Shown piece by piece: positions 31,124 through 39,291 of a DNA stretch of 64,000 nt. This DNA comes from an uncultured Verrucomicrobia subdivision 3 bacterium (GTDB taxonomy: Bacteria > Verrucomicrobiota > Verrucomicrobiia > Limisphaerales > UBA11358). The DNA lies in NCBI GenBank assembly GCA_903865745.1, contig CAIPKV010000085.1, forward strand, positions 1 through 64,000, given 5' to 3'. Every line of letters begins with the position of its first letter. Positions within the stretch are counted from its first letter, which is position 1. The notes below the pieces were generated by a model. That model saw only the letters and a list, made by a program, of their open reading frames with translations, did no database searches and had not been told where the DNA came from. Both the position numbers and the translations under genes were made by a program.

Positions 31124-31828
31124 TCACGGCGACAGGCGCTCCAGCTTCCACAAATTGTCCGCCTGACGAGTGTAGGAAAAGCGGTCGTGTAGACGGCTCG
31201 GTCGCCCCTGCCAGAACTCGATTCGTTCGGGGCGCAAAATAAATCCGCCCCAGTTTGGCGGTAGCGGAATCTCCTGTGGAAACTTCTTTTCCAACTCGCG
31301 CCATTTTGCCTCCAGCGTGGCGCGGTCGGGAACCGACGCGCTTTGGTTGGAGGCCCACGCGGCGAGTTGGCTGCCGCGCGGCCGGCTCTTGAAATACGTT
31401 TCCGATTCCGTCACTGGCAATTTCGTCACCGTACCTGCCACGCAGACCTGCCGCTCCAACTCCGACCAGAAGAAGGTCAGCGCTGCATTGGGATTATCCG
31501 CCAGCTCGCGGCCTTTGCGGCTGTCGTAGTTCGTGAAGAAGATAAAGCCGCGTTCGTCCACCGATTTCAGCAGCACTGTGCGCGTTGAAGGCTTGCCGTC
31601 TTTATCCACCGTCGCCAATGTCATCGCGTTGATGTCAGCGGGACGATGGTTGCAGATGGCGCTCCAGAGTTTGTAGAGCGCGATGCCGATTTTGCGCCAA
31701 CGGCTCTGGCCGCCATCGCCCGTGGCTTCGCGGAACCACGTTTCAAACTGTGAAAGGGGATTGGCGTCCAGCCCCGCGCGGTCAAGCGCGCCCCGCCGGT
31801 AATCTTCGCGGAAATCACCCAGATTCAT
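31124..31828 (-). CDS. pdxH: Pyridoxamine 5'-phosphate oxidase
   Basis: 234 residues. FMN enzyme that oxidises pyridoxamine- or pyridoxine-5'-phosphate to PLP. Typical motifs: MTLATVDKDGKPSTRTVLLK, FFTNYDSRKGRELADNP, FFWSELERQVCVAG, SRPRGSQLAAWAS, PPNWGGFILRPERIEFWQGR and the terminal RLHDRFSYTR..W..ERLSP. Compared with E. coli PdxH there is an extra segment of about 20-25 residues before the first strand (GGQSRWRKIGIALYKLWS). PLP made here serves GcvP among others. Its ATG lies 1 nt after the stop of the upstream membrane-protein gene, so the two are co-transcribed. Confidence 0.95.
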   Translation of the reverse strand: MNLGDFREDYRRGALDRAGLDANPLSQFETWFREATGDGGQSRWRKIGIALYKLWSAICNHRPADINAMTLATVDKDGKPSTRTVLLKSVDERGFIFFTNYDSRKGRELADNPNAALTFFWSELERQVCVAGTVTKLPVTESETYFKSRPRGSQLAAWASNQSASVPDRATLEAKWRELEKKFPQEIPLPPNWGGFILRPERIEFWQGRPSRLHDRFSYTRQADNLWKLERLSP

Positions 31829-31829
31829 C

Positions 31830-32390
31830 TTACATCCCCCGGAACACCGTCAGGCCGAGGCCAATTACAAATACCGCGAACGCCAGCCGCAGGCCGCTGC
31901 CAATGCGGATGCGCGTTTCGTTCGCCGTGGCAAATTCCAGCAGGTCGCGCAGTTTCCACGGCATGACCGTGAACCAGATGCCGCCGATGACCAGGACGTA
32001 GGCCCAGGTCTGGATGACCAGCACGAACGGCGATTCGCCGAGGTGCGGCCGGCCCGTATCCACCATCAATTTGGCGAGCAGCAGCAGCACGACCGCCAGC
32101 CCGCGCGCCGCCAGGAAATCGCGGACGAAGATGCACGCGAGCACACCCACCGCCGTGAAGCCCGCGAGCATCGCCGGTTTATAGGCCGAGAAATCCGCGA
32201 TCGGCTCGTTATTCACGATCCAGACGAACCAGCCCGTTGCGAGGAGCATGAGGACGAGGCCAGCAGCATAATTGCGCGGAAACTTGCGGGCGGTGGCGGT
32301 AAATTCTTTGGGTCGCGCGAGCGCGAAGATTTGCGGCACGCTCAGGCCGGCACCGAGCAAAATGGACAGCAGAGACAGTTTCATCGTCAC
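31830..32390 (-). CDS. Multi-pass membrane protein of unknown function
   Basis: 186 residues with five or six hydrophobic segments (around 5-22, 43-61, 72-88, 95-108, 122-142 and 165-182). Charged loops include RPKEFTATARKFPRN and PWKLRDLLEFATANETR. No family recognised. It is the first gene of a two-gene unit with pdxH (1-nt gap). Confidence 0.7.
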   Translation of the reverse strand: MTMKLSLLSILLGAGLSVPQIFALARPKEFTATARKFPRNYAAGLVLMLLATGWFVWIVNNEPIADFSAYKPAMLAGFTAVGVLACIFVRDFLAARGLAVVLLLLAKLMVDTGRPHLGESPFVLVIQTWAYVLVIGGIWFTVMPWKLRDLLEFATANETRIRIGSGLRLAFAVFVIGLGLTVFRGM

Positions 32391-32398
32391 AAATTAAA

Positions 32399-32426
32399 CC
32401 ATGAATCCACGTGAATGGACACGAAG
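32399..32426. repeat. Dispersed short repeat copy
   Basis: CCATGAATCCACGTGAATGG followed by ACACGAAG. This is an inverted-orientation relative of the CGTGTTCATTCG...ATTCGTGTC motif at 24690-24714. Confidence 0.45.
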
Positions 32427-32558
32427 AAAAATAAGCCGTTCAGTATGCTGTGGCCTTTCGCGCTGGACAGGCATAGGCGGGAGAAATAATGTCGCTGTAT
32501 GAAACAAATGGATCGACGGCAAAACCGGGCGGCGATTGTCTGGTAGGCCATCATTCTT

Positions 32559-32813
32559 ATGTGGCAAAGATACATTTTTGGGATGCACTGGAAGCATGGC
32601 GACAAGATGTATTATGATGAGTTGCCAGCCGACTCAAAAGAGGAGGCGGCGTTATATTTTATAGACCACAAGCGCGACGACGTTTCGTTGGTCAAAGTCG
32701 AGCCAATCGGCCCAGATGATTGTGGTGTTCGAGAGTTTGCACATTCGCCGCTTTCGCCTTTTGACCCATTGAAGGCACGTCGCAGGTTAGACAAGGACGA
32801 GGATGCCAGATGA
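32559..32813 (+). CDS. Small conserved-looking hypothetical protein
   Basis: 84 residues, hydrophilic and charged, no signal peptide. It contains SKEEAALYFIDHKRDD and an SPLSPFDPLKARRRLDKDED tail. The sequence looks genuinely coding: compact, with no stop-bounded overlap by a better gene. An internal ATG at residue 9 is an alternative start. No function recognised. It stands alone between the pdxH unit and array 2. Confidence 0.5.
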   Translation: MWQRYIFGMHWKHGDKMYYDELPADSKEEAALYFIDHKRDDVSLVKVEPIGPDDCGVREFAHSPLSPFDPLKARRRLDKDEDAR

Positions 32814-32943
32814 ACCACGACGCTAATCCAAGTCCAGTTTGTGAACTTTTCCTGTAGCCACCTCGCTTTTCCCTCGCGGCGGTCATCGATTAAGAATCTT
32901 TTCCTCATCCGCCCAGCCTAAAAGCGTCGTCGGCAGCCGTTAC

Positions 32944-33132
32944 TTCTCATCCCTCGGATTCGGAGGAACATCCTTGAGACTTAGAGGGATATTCCCCGGA
33001 TTTTGCGGGACGTTCCTAGCATTCCGAGGGATATCCCTAGGGTTATCAGGAACGTCCCCCGTCTTTCTAGGGACGTCCCTAAAACTACGGGGGACGTCCC
33101 CTGTAATCCGAGGGATGAGCATTTTAGCCGGA
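32944..33132. repeat. 21-bp phased palindromic array 2
   Basis: Cores start at 32965, 32986, 33007, 33028, 33049, 33070, 33091 and 33112, exactly 21 bp apart, with a degenerate unit at 32944. Core: GGGACGTCCC, a perfect 10-bp palindrome. Variants include GGGATATCCC (still a perfect palindrome), GGAACGTCCC, GGGACGTTCC and GGGATATTCC. The remaining 11 nt differ from unit to unit. It precedes the helical+FnIII-like gene at 33249 by about 117 bp in the same orientation. Confidence 0.9.
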
Positions 33133-33248
33133 TGTTGAGCTGGAAATGAGTTAAAATCGTTCATTTAGCCGAGTTTAACCATTATTCAGACGATTTAGCT
33201 TGTTGCCCGGGGTTTTCGGCGCATGCTGCTGGATACACCCCAAAAACC

Positions 33249-33959
33249 ATGCCCAAAAAAGATTTGATTCCCCAAAGCGACCTCGCCTTCGCGGCGCAGA
33301 TGCGGACGTTCCAGCGCAATATCGCCAGCCACGCCGCCAATCTCAACGTCACCGCTGAGCAGGTGGCAGGGCAGTCGGCGGATTCGGACCACTACAATTA
33401 CGTCGTGATGAGCCAGCAACAGATGCTCAACGTCAGCAAAGCGTGGACGATCTGGCGGAAATCGGTCCGCAAGGGTGATTCGACGACGGACGGCACCGGG
33501 CTGGAGCAGACCATGCCCAACACCATTCTGTCACCGGCCCCGCCGGCGGTGTTGCCGGGTGTGGAAAAGCGGTTTCGCGCGCTGCTGCGCCAGATCAAGG
33601 CCAGCCCGAATTATAAATACACCATTGGCGTGGAGCTGGGCATTGAGGCGGCGAGTTTGACCGCGCCGGACTCTGCCGTGCTCCAGCCAAATATCATCGT
33701 ACGCGTCGTTGGTAGCCGGGTGCAGTTGGTCTGGGATTGGCAGGGCTACCGGACGTTTCTGGACTTGTGCGAGTTTCAGGTGGACCGTCGCGATGGCTTG
33801 GGTTTTGTGCCGTTGACGCATAGCGTTCACCCCGGTGGCTGGGATTTAACGCCGTTTCCCGCCGTGCCGACAATCTGGCAATACCGCGCCATCTACCACG
33901 CGAACGGCCAACGCATCGGCCTCTGGAGTCAGATTGTAAGTGTCACCGTGGGAGTTTAA
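33249..33959 (+). CDS. Small helical + fibronectin-III-like protein linked to array 2
   Basis: 236 residues, soluble, no signal peptide. N-terminal helical region with PQSDLAFAAQMRTFQRNI, Pro-rich linker (SPAPPAVLPGVEKRF), then a beta-rich C-terminal half with VWDWQGYRTFLDLCEFQVDR, TPFPAVPTIWQYRAIY and VSVTVGV. It is a clear paralogue of the 23887 protein, with about the same length and the same three-part plan. It is followed 29 nt later by the convergent end of the debranching-enzyme gene. Function not recognised; the link to a 21-bp array is positional. Confidence 0.75.
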   Translation: MPKKDLIPQSDLAFAAQMRTFQRNIASHAANLNVTAEQVAGQSADSDHYNYVVMSQQQMLNVSKAWTIWRKSVRKGDSTTDGTGLEQTMPNTILSPAPPAVLPGVEKRFRALLRQIKASPNYKYTIGVELGIEAASLTAPDSAVLQPNIIVRVVGSRVQLVWDWQGYRTFLDLCEFQVDRRDGLGFVPLTHSVHPGGWDLTPFPAVPTIWQYRAIYHANGQRIGLWSQIVSVTVGV

Positions 33960-33988
33960 CTGACGACGTCCGTCGGGGGAAATCGCGG

Positions 33989-36900
33989 CTAAGCCAGTAG
34001 TTGCCAGACGCGCAGGGCCTCGGTCACGCCCCAGGCTTGCGCGTCGCAACCGCGTTGGGTGTGCGGGGCGTCGCCGTCGAGGATTTCGGGAATCTGGCCG
34101 AGACAACCTTCGTTCAACAATTTCTCCGAGCTGCCCAAATACGCCTTGGCTGCCGCGCTGGCGACCGGTGAAAAATCCCACGCCCGCGCGAGCGCTTCGC
34201 AAAAAGTCGGGAACGTCCACGTCCACGCGGTGCCATTGTGATAGGCGGGCTTGCGGCGCGTGTCTTCGTCGCCCGCGTAATGTGGATAATACGGTTCGCT
34301 CGGGTTATTAAGCAAATGGCCGTCGCGCCAGATGGGCAGCGGCACGGTCACCGGCAGCGGCGCGAGCGAGCGCAAGGCGCCGGGCACGATGAGATATTTG
34401 CGGGCCGCCGCGACACAGCGCCGGGCGCGTTCGCCGGTGACGAGCCCGAGGCTGACGGCGAAGAGGCAATTGCTCCGCAAGGCGTCGCTGGCCGTGGCAT
34501 CGCGAGCGATGACGTTGGCTTTGGCAATCAACACGTCGGCGAACCAGCCTTCGTTCTCGAGCCAGAACAATTTTTCAAAGGAAGCCGTCGCGTGATCGGC
34601 GAGGTCGCGCCATTTCTTTTGGTCGGGCTTGGCGGAAATCTTTTCCAGCAATCGCAACAGCCGGATCCACAGCACCTGGATCTCGACGGGATAACCTTCG
34701 CGCGGCGTGCCGGCGGGATAATTGGTGTCCATCCACGTGAAATGGCTCGGGCTCCAGATGAGTGCGGAATCGGCGTCCATGCGGATGCCGTTGGGCGTGC
34801 CTTTGGCATAATTCTCCGCGATGCTCGTGAGGACGTCGCGGAGGGTGCGGCTGCCATCCGCGCGCACATTGAAAAACTTCTTATCCGCCAAGTCGTCACA
34901 CACGACGGCGAACCACAGCGGTGCGTCGGAGGTGTCGCGATTCGAAACGTCGTTGCCATGAATTGTGTTGGGCAGCGTGCCGTCCTTTTCAAACTTGGCG
35001 AAGGTGAGAAGCAGTTGCTTCACGTCGTCCGTCAGGCCCGCCGCCAGCAACCCGCGCGCGCTGATGAGCGAGTCGCGGCCCCAGTCCAGAAACCACGGAT
35101 AACCGGCGATGACCGTCTTGCCGTCGTCGCGGCGCACGACGAATTGTTTGGCTGCGCGGGCGAGTTGCGCGGGGAAATTTCCGATTTCCGATTTCCGATT
35201 TCCGATTTCGGGGATGGCGGTGGAATTATTCAACTCCGCTGTAAGGACGAGCGTCGCGTCGGCGCCTTTGGTTAAGGGGATTTCAAACCAGCCGGGGCTG
35301 TACGCGTCGCCGCTGCCGGTCTGGCCGCGCGTCTGCTCGACGGGATGCGGGATGTTCTCGCACCATTCCGGCTGCGGATGATATTCGCCCGCGTCAGCGA
35401 AAACGTGCAACTGGCGGTCAACAGCGGGCGTGAAGGCAAAGCCGGTGAAGTTTTGAGTTTTGAGTTTTGAGTTTTGAGTGGCGTGGCAGTTCGAGGAGAA
35501 ATGGTAGTCTGCACCGCCGTTGCGTTTGGTCTCGCCATGGAAATTCCGGTCCTCGATGTCCACGCGCACGGTCAGGCGGACGTCGGCGTCGGCGGGCAAT
35601 TGTTTGCCGCGCGCCAGTTTTGCCGTCGGGCGGCGGAACTGAAAGACGGTCGTGTTTTTACCATCCACCATTTCGGCGCGAAGCTCGATTTCCACCGTAC
35701 GGCTATCGCCGGCGTTCGCGACAAAATTCCAGATGGCGGGCGCACCGGACTGGAACGACGCGAGGTTTTTGAAATCGAGCGGCGAAAGAAAACCGTCGGC
35801 GTTCACCCAGACGCGGAGGCGCTTCACAAACACGTGGCGATCTACGGGAACAGTGGGGTTCAGGTTCGCGCCGAGAGCGCAGTCGTATTTGGAATTGATG
35901 CGGCCGAGATCAACGCCAAGCCGCGCCATGCCGCCGATACCGTTCGTGAGCAAAACCAGGTCGGTGGGGCGAGGATGGAGGATGGAGGATGGAGGATCGT
36001 TGGCGAGAAAGCGCACGGCCGCCGAAACTTTTTGCGAGGTCGTGGCGTAGCGCTCCAAGGTCAAATCCGCTTCCGCCGCCGAATCGCGCGGGGCGAAGCA
36101 GGCGATATGGCGGTTGCCCACGGCAATGGACTGGACATGAACCGCTCCTGGTTTTCCATTCTGTATTCTGCCTTCTTCCTTCTGCATTTCCAACGTCGCC
36201 CGGAACGGCGCGCTGTCCTCCACCAGCAGCCAGTGACCTGGTGGCACGAGCGTGACGCGGCGGGCATCGAGCAAGGTCCAGCCGATGACGCGCGGGAAAA
36301 CGTTTCCAGCGGCAACCTCGGACAACACTGCGGCGAACGACGTTTTGATTGTGCGGGCGGCGAACTCGCTGGCGGCGGCGAGAAAATTCTCCGGCGAACT
36401 TTCAACTTGTTGCGCCAGCCAGCGCCAGTCGAGATCGTCCGCGGTTTCGGCGGGCATGATTTGGTTCAACGACTCCAGCGCCCACGCCGCCTGCGCGCGG
36501 GTGCGACGATAGGCATCGCCTGCCAGACCGACCGGCTGCTCGGTCGGCGCGAGACAGTAAGCCGCGCCCGGCATCAGTATGAACTCGGTTGCAGCGTTGG
36601 TGACGGACAGTTTCGGCAAGGGCTGGCCGAGCAGGTCAGTTATGAGTTTTGAATTTTGAGTTTTGAGTTCAGGCAGCGGCAGCGTGTTTTCTCTTTCAAG
36701 GTCCGTGTTTATCAGTACCAGCACGGTGTCCTTGCCCTCGGCGGATTCGCGGAGCAGGGCATAGACGGGTGACTCGGGGGCGCTTAGGCGCGTGAGCTTT
36801 GCGCCATCGAAGAAACACGGATGGTCGGCGATGAGCGTGTTCAATCGCGCGAGTTCGGGGACGAGGTTGGCGACGTTGTCCCAGTTCAAGCCGGTGTTGC

Positions 36901-38296
36901 CGTGGACGCGGATTTTTTCGGTGGCCAGCCATTCCACGCCGTTGGTGAAGCCGAACCCACCGCTCGGACTCGTGAGCGCACACAGGCGGTTGCGCAGGAG
37001 CGACCACGCGTAGCCGCGTTTCGCGAGGCGGTCGTTATCATGCGTCTCGGAATAATGGACGTAGGTGCCGACGCGCTCGTTCTGGCGGTTCGCGTAATCC
37101 AGATACCACGCGACTTCCTTGCCGCTATAATTTTGAAAGAGTTCGGAGTACGCCCATTGCATCCCGCCTTCGGTCAGCAATAGTTCCGTGGCGTCCCAGG
37201 AACCGCCCAGACCTTCGAGCAGAAAAATGGTTTCCGGAAATTCCTCTTGCACGCGGGCGACGATGTATTGCCACGCAGGCGCGGGCACCTTATAGCCGGC
37301 ATCGCAGCGGAAACCGTCCACGCCGCGCCGGCACCAGGTGATGAGCGAGTCGGCGATGAGGTCCCACAGCTTGACATCGTGCTGTTCGAGTTCCACCAAA
37401 TCTTCCCACACGGTGCCCCACGCGCCGGGGCTGGCGAATTCGCCATCGGGCTGTTTCAGGAAGAACTCGGGATGATTCTCCTGCAAGGTCGAGCCCCAGC
37501 CGGTGTGGTTGATGACAATATCGATGAACACGCGCGCACCGAGCGAATGCGCGGCGTAGGTCAGCTCGCAAAACTGGTCAATGCCCGTGGTGCGCTTATC
37601 GAACTCCACGAGCGCGGGATCAACCGCCGTCAAATCGAGCGCGGCATAGGGACTGCCAAAACGTCCGAAGCGCGCATAAGTCGTCGGCGTGGGATGCACC
37701 GGCAGCAGATGAATAATGCGGCAGCCGAGCCGGTTGATGATGAAGGGAAGTTGCTTGGTAAGGTCGCGGAATTTCCCCGAAGGCGGCAGCGTGGCGTAAC
37801 CTTCAGCCTCAAGGGATTTTAATTGGATGTCCAGTTTTTCATCGGCAGTCGCGGCGAGCGTTTTGGTGGCGCCGAACAAGCGCGTGAAGGCGCAATAGAT
37901 GGTGTTGGCGGTGCGGGAAAAGTTCGGGTGGACGGAAATGCCCACGTCCGAACCGTCCGGCCAGTGCTGCCAGTTTTTATCGTCGAGCAGATAGGCTTTG
38001 GCTTTGAAGTAGCCGACCTCGGCGAACGGCAGTTCGAGCGTCCAGCCATCGGCGGTGGGCTGCATGGGAATATCGCGCCAGGAAGAATTAGCGACGACCG
38101 ACTGGCCGGCGTGGGCGGAGATGATTTCCTGGCGGCGGGCGGCGGCGCGACCGAGATTGGTACGGAGCCGGGCGGCCCGGTATTTGGGCGCACCCGGACT
38201 TTTATCCGTGCGAATGGTGAAAGTGATTTTGTCGCCGACGAAGCGCACAAGGCGGTCGCCGGCGGCCGGAGACATGACTGGTTTGGGTAAATCCAC
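33989..38296 (-). CDS. Two-domain glycogen debranching enzyme (GH13-like + GH133)
   Basis: 1435 residues. The N-terminal half is a GH13 alpha-amylase-type domain: DIVINHTG, GVDGFRCDAGY (nucleophile D332), LLEGLGG (acid/base E361) and HYSETHDNDR. The C-terminal part is a GH133 amylo-alpha-1,6-glucosidase (WGRDSLISARGLL with D1075, NTIHGNDVSNRDTSDAPLW). The plan resembles the bifunctional eukaryotic debranching enzyme: transfer a short oligosaccharide, then hydrolyse the remaining alpha-1,6 branch. Bifunctionality is inferred. With glgB it makes a branching/debranching pair. At least five in-frame heptanucleotide repeats are translated in linkers: PEIGNRKSEIGN, QNSKLKTQNF, PPSSILHPR, MQKEEGRIQNGK and LKTQNSKLI. 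No signal peptide; cytosolic. Confidence 0.92.
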   Translation of the reverse strand: MDLPKPVMSPAAGDRLVRFVGDKITFTIRTDKSPGAPKYRAARLRTNLGRAAARRQEIISAHAGQSVVANSSWRDIPMQPTADGWTLELPFAEVGYFKAKAYLLDDKNWQHWPDGSDVGISVHPNFSRTANTIYCAFTRLFGATKTLAATADEKLDIQLKSLEAEGYATLPPSGKFRDLTKQLPFIINRLGCRIIHLLPVHPTPTTYARFGRFGSPYAALDLTAVDPALVEFDKRTTGIDQFCELTYAAHSLGARVFIDIVINHTGWGSTLQENHPEFFLKQPDGEFASPGAWGTVWEDLVELEQHDVKLWDLIADSLITWCRRGVDGFRCDAGYKVPAPAWQYIVARVQEEFPETIFLLEGLGGSWDATELLLTEGGMQWAYSELFQNYSGKEVAWYLDYANRQNERVGTYVHYSETHDNDRLAKRGYAWSLLRNRLCALTSPSGGFGFTNGVEWLATEKIRVHGNTGLNWDNVANLVPELARLNTLIADHPCFFDGAKLTRLSAPESPVYALLRESAEGKDTVLVLINTDLERENTLPLPELKTQNSKLITDLLGQPLPKLSVTNAATEFILMPGAAYCLAPTEQPVGLAGDAYRRTRAQAAWALESLNQIMPAETADDLDWRWLAQQVESSPENFLAAASEFAARTIKTSFAAVLSEVAAGNVFPRVIGWTLLDARRVTLVPPGHWLLVEDSAPFRATLEMQKEEGRIQNGKPGAVHVQSIAVGNRHIACFAPRDSAAEADLTLERYATTSQKVSAAVRFLANDPPSSILHPRPTDLVLLTNGIGGMARLGVDLGRINSKYDCALGANLNPTVPVDRHVFVKRLRVWVNADGFLSPLDFKNLASFQSGAPAIWNFVANAGDSRTVEIELRAEMVDGKNTTVFQFRRPTAKLARGKQLPADADVRLTVRVDIEDRNFHGETKRNGGADYHFSSNCHATQNSKLKTQNFTGFAFTPAVDRQLHVFADAGEYHPQPEWCENIPHPVEQTRGQTGSGDAYSPGWFEIPLTKGADATLVLTAELNNSTAIPEIGNRKSEIGNFPAQLARAAKQFVVRRDDGKTVIAGYPWFLDWGRDSLISARGLLAAGLTDDVKQLLLTFAKFEKDGTLPNTIHGNDVSNRDTSDAPLWFAVVCDDLADKKFFNVRADGSRTLRDVLTSIAENYAKGTPNGIRMDADSALIWSPSHFTWMDTNYPAGTPREGYPVEIQVLWIRLLRLLEKISAKPDQKKWRDLADHATASFEKLFWLENEGWFADVLIAKANVIARDATASDALRSNCLFAVSLGLVTGERARRCVAAARKYLIVPGALRSLAPLPVTVPLPIWRDGHLLNNPSEPYYPHYAGDEDTRRKPAYHNGTAWTWTFPTFCEALARAWDFSPVASAAAKAYLGSSEKLLNEGCLGQIPEILDGDAPHTQRGCDAQAWGVTEALRVWQLLA
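35177..35211. repeat. Heptanucleotide repeat (ATTTCCG type)
   Basis: ATTTCCG four times and ATTTCGG once, inside the debranching-enzyme gene; translated on the minus strand as EIGNRKSEIGN. Confidence 0.9.
35451..35478. repeat. Heptanucleotide repeat (TTTTGAG type)
   Basis: Four perfect TTTTGAG units inside the debranching-enzyme gene; translated as QNSKLKTQN. Confidence 0.9.
35971..35998. repeat. Heptanucleotide repeat (GAGGATG type)
   Basis: GAGGATG three times and GAGGATC once, inside the debranching-enzyme gene (PPSSILHP). The same unit recurs at 47519 and 49669. Confidence 0.9.
36157..36191. repeat. Degenerate heptanucleotide repeat (CATTCTG type)
   Basis: CATTCTG, TATTCTG, CCTTCTT, CCTTCTG, CATTTCC inside the debranching-enzyme gene (EMQKEEGRIQNG). 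Confidence 0.7.
36641..36668. repeat. Heptanucleotide repeat (TTTGAGT type)
   Basis: TATGAGT, TTTGAAT, TTTGAGT, TTTGAGT inside the debranching-enzyme gene (KTQNSKLI), the same unit family as at 35451. Confidence 0.8.
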
Positions 38297-38582
38297 CTGC
38301 GAAAGTTTTAACAGGAAGCGGTGCGGGGCGAAATGAAAATTGAAGGGGCGAACCCAATGAATTTTAAAACCAAGAACGCGTTGGAGGATTCCGGCGCATT
38401 GCGAGTTTATGCCGGGACTTTATCCGCAATTTTAAAAGATGAACGCAGGTTTTGTTTTTTAATCGGCGGAATCGGCATCCTCTGCGGGAAAAACCAAGTC
38501 AAGGTTTGTGAAATGTAGAATCCCACTTCTTTTTGCGGCACGCGCGGTCGTTGGGACGCCGGCTTTATCTGTTTTGCTGCCG
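38297..38582. other. Intergenic sequence before array 3
   Basis: Nothing gene-like recognised; it leads directly into array 3. Confidence 0.4.
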
Positions 38583-38960
38583 GGCAAACGTGGTTTCTTG
38601 CTGGGTAAACGGGTTTGCTTGGCAGGCAAAGGTGTTTGCTGGCCGAGAAAAGGTGATTTCCCGGCGGGCGAATGGAATAACCCAGCGGGCAAGCCAGCTT
38701 GCCGCGCGGGCAAAGCCGTTTACCGGCTGGGCAAGCGTGTTTTCCCCTCGGGCAAGCGCAATAATCTCGCGGGCAAACGGAATTACTTGCCGGGCAAAGC
38801 GGTTTGCTAGGCAGGCAAAGGCGTTTGCTTGCCGAGAAAACGAATTTTCCCTTCAGGCAAAGCTGATTTCCCTGCGGGTAAACGGGTTTACCGCGCGGGC
38901 AAAGACGTTTTCCCTCGGGGCAAACGCGTTTGCCTGAGGGGAAAAGACGTTTGCCCGAGC
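38583..38960. repeat. 21-bp phased palindromic array 3 (18 units)
   Basis: Eighteen units begin at 38583, 38604, 38625 and every 21 bp to 38940 with no indel. Consensus: a 6-nt arm GGCAAA, four variable nt, the complementary arm TTTGCC, five variable nt. Arms co-vary in several units: GGTAAA/TTTACC (38877), GGCAAG/CTTGCC (38688), and GGCAAA/TTTGCC forming the perfect palindrome GGCAAACGCGTTTGCC (38919). A transcript would be a chain of 6-bp tetraloop hairpins. Frames through it (heptad pattern such as GKR-PAGK) are by-products of the 21-bp period. Unlike the other arrays, no helical+FnIII-like gene follows; the next gene is at 39292. Confidence 0.92.
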
Positions 38961-39291
38961 CTTAATATGCCAAAAACACCCTCCAAACGGCAAAATCTGC
39001 CACTTTTAGCCGTAAACTGGCCAAACTGACAAGCAAGTGGCGATAGTTGAACACTTAATTTGGTTTCGGAGGTACCGCCGGAAATAGTCTAGGTTTTTGT
39101 CGCCGGATTAAATTCGCAAACCTTTCTAGTCCAGCGGGGCGGTGGACGACCTAAAGTCATTCACACAGGTTTCGTGTATTTAGCGTCTTTAGCGGTAAAA
39201 CCTTTCCCTCCAAAATCAATTAGCCCTTTCTTTGGGTTGCGTTGACGGCGGGTGCGCTTTAACTTGGCAACGAATTTGCTGATTTTCATCA
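38961..39291. other. Intergenic sequence after array 3
   Basis: No gene seen. It contains the CACTTTTAGCCG motif at 39001-39012; a similar CATTTTAGCCGG follows array 2 at 33120-33131. The promoter for the 39292 gene should be here but is not obvious. Confidence 0.35.

Noticed and set aside
35474-36652. 392-codon open frame antisense to the debranching enzyme
   Set aside because: Shadow frame; the sense strand has GH13 and GH133 motifs.
38508-38937. Plus-strand frames through array 3 encoding GK-rich heptads
   Set aside because: Same explanation as array 1; arm covariation shows the DNA or RNA palindrome is what is conserved.
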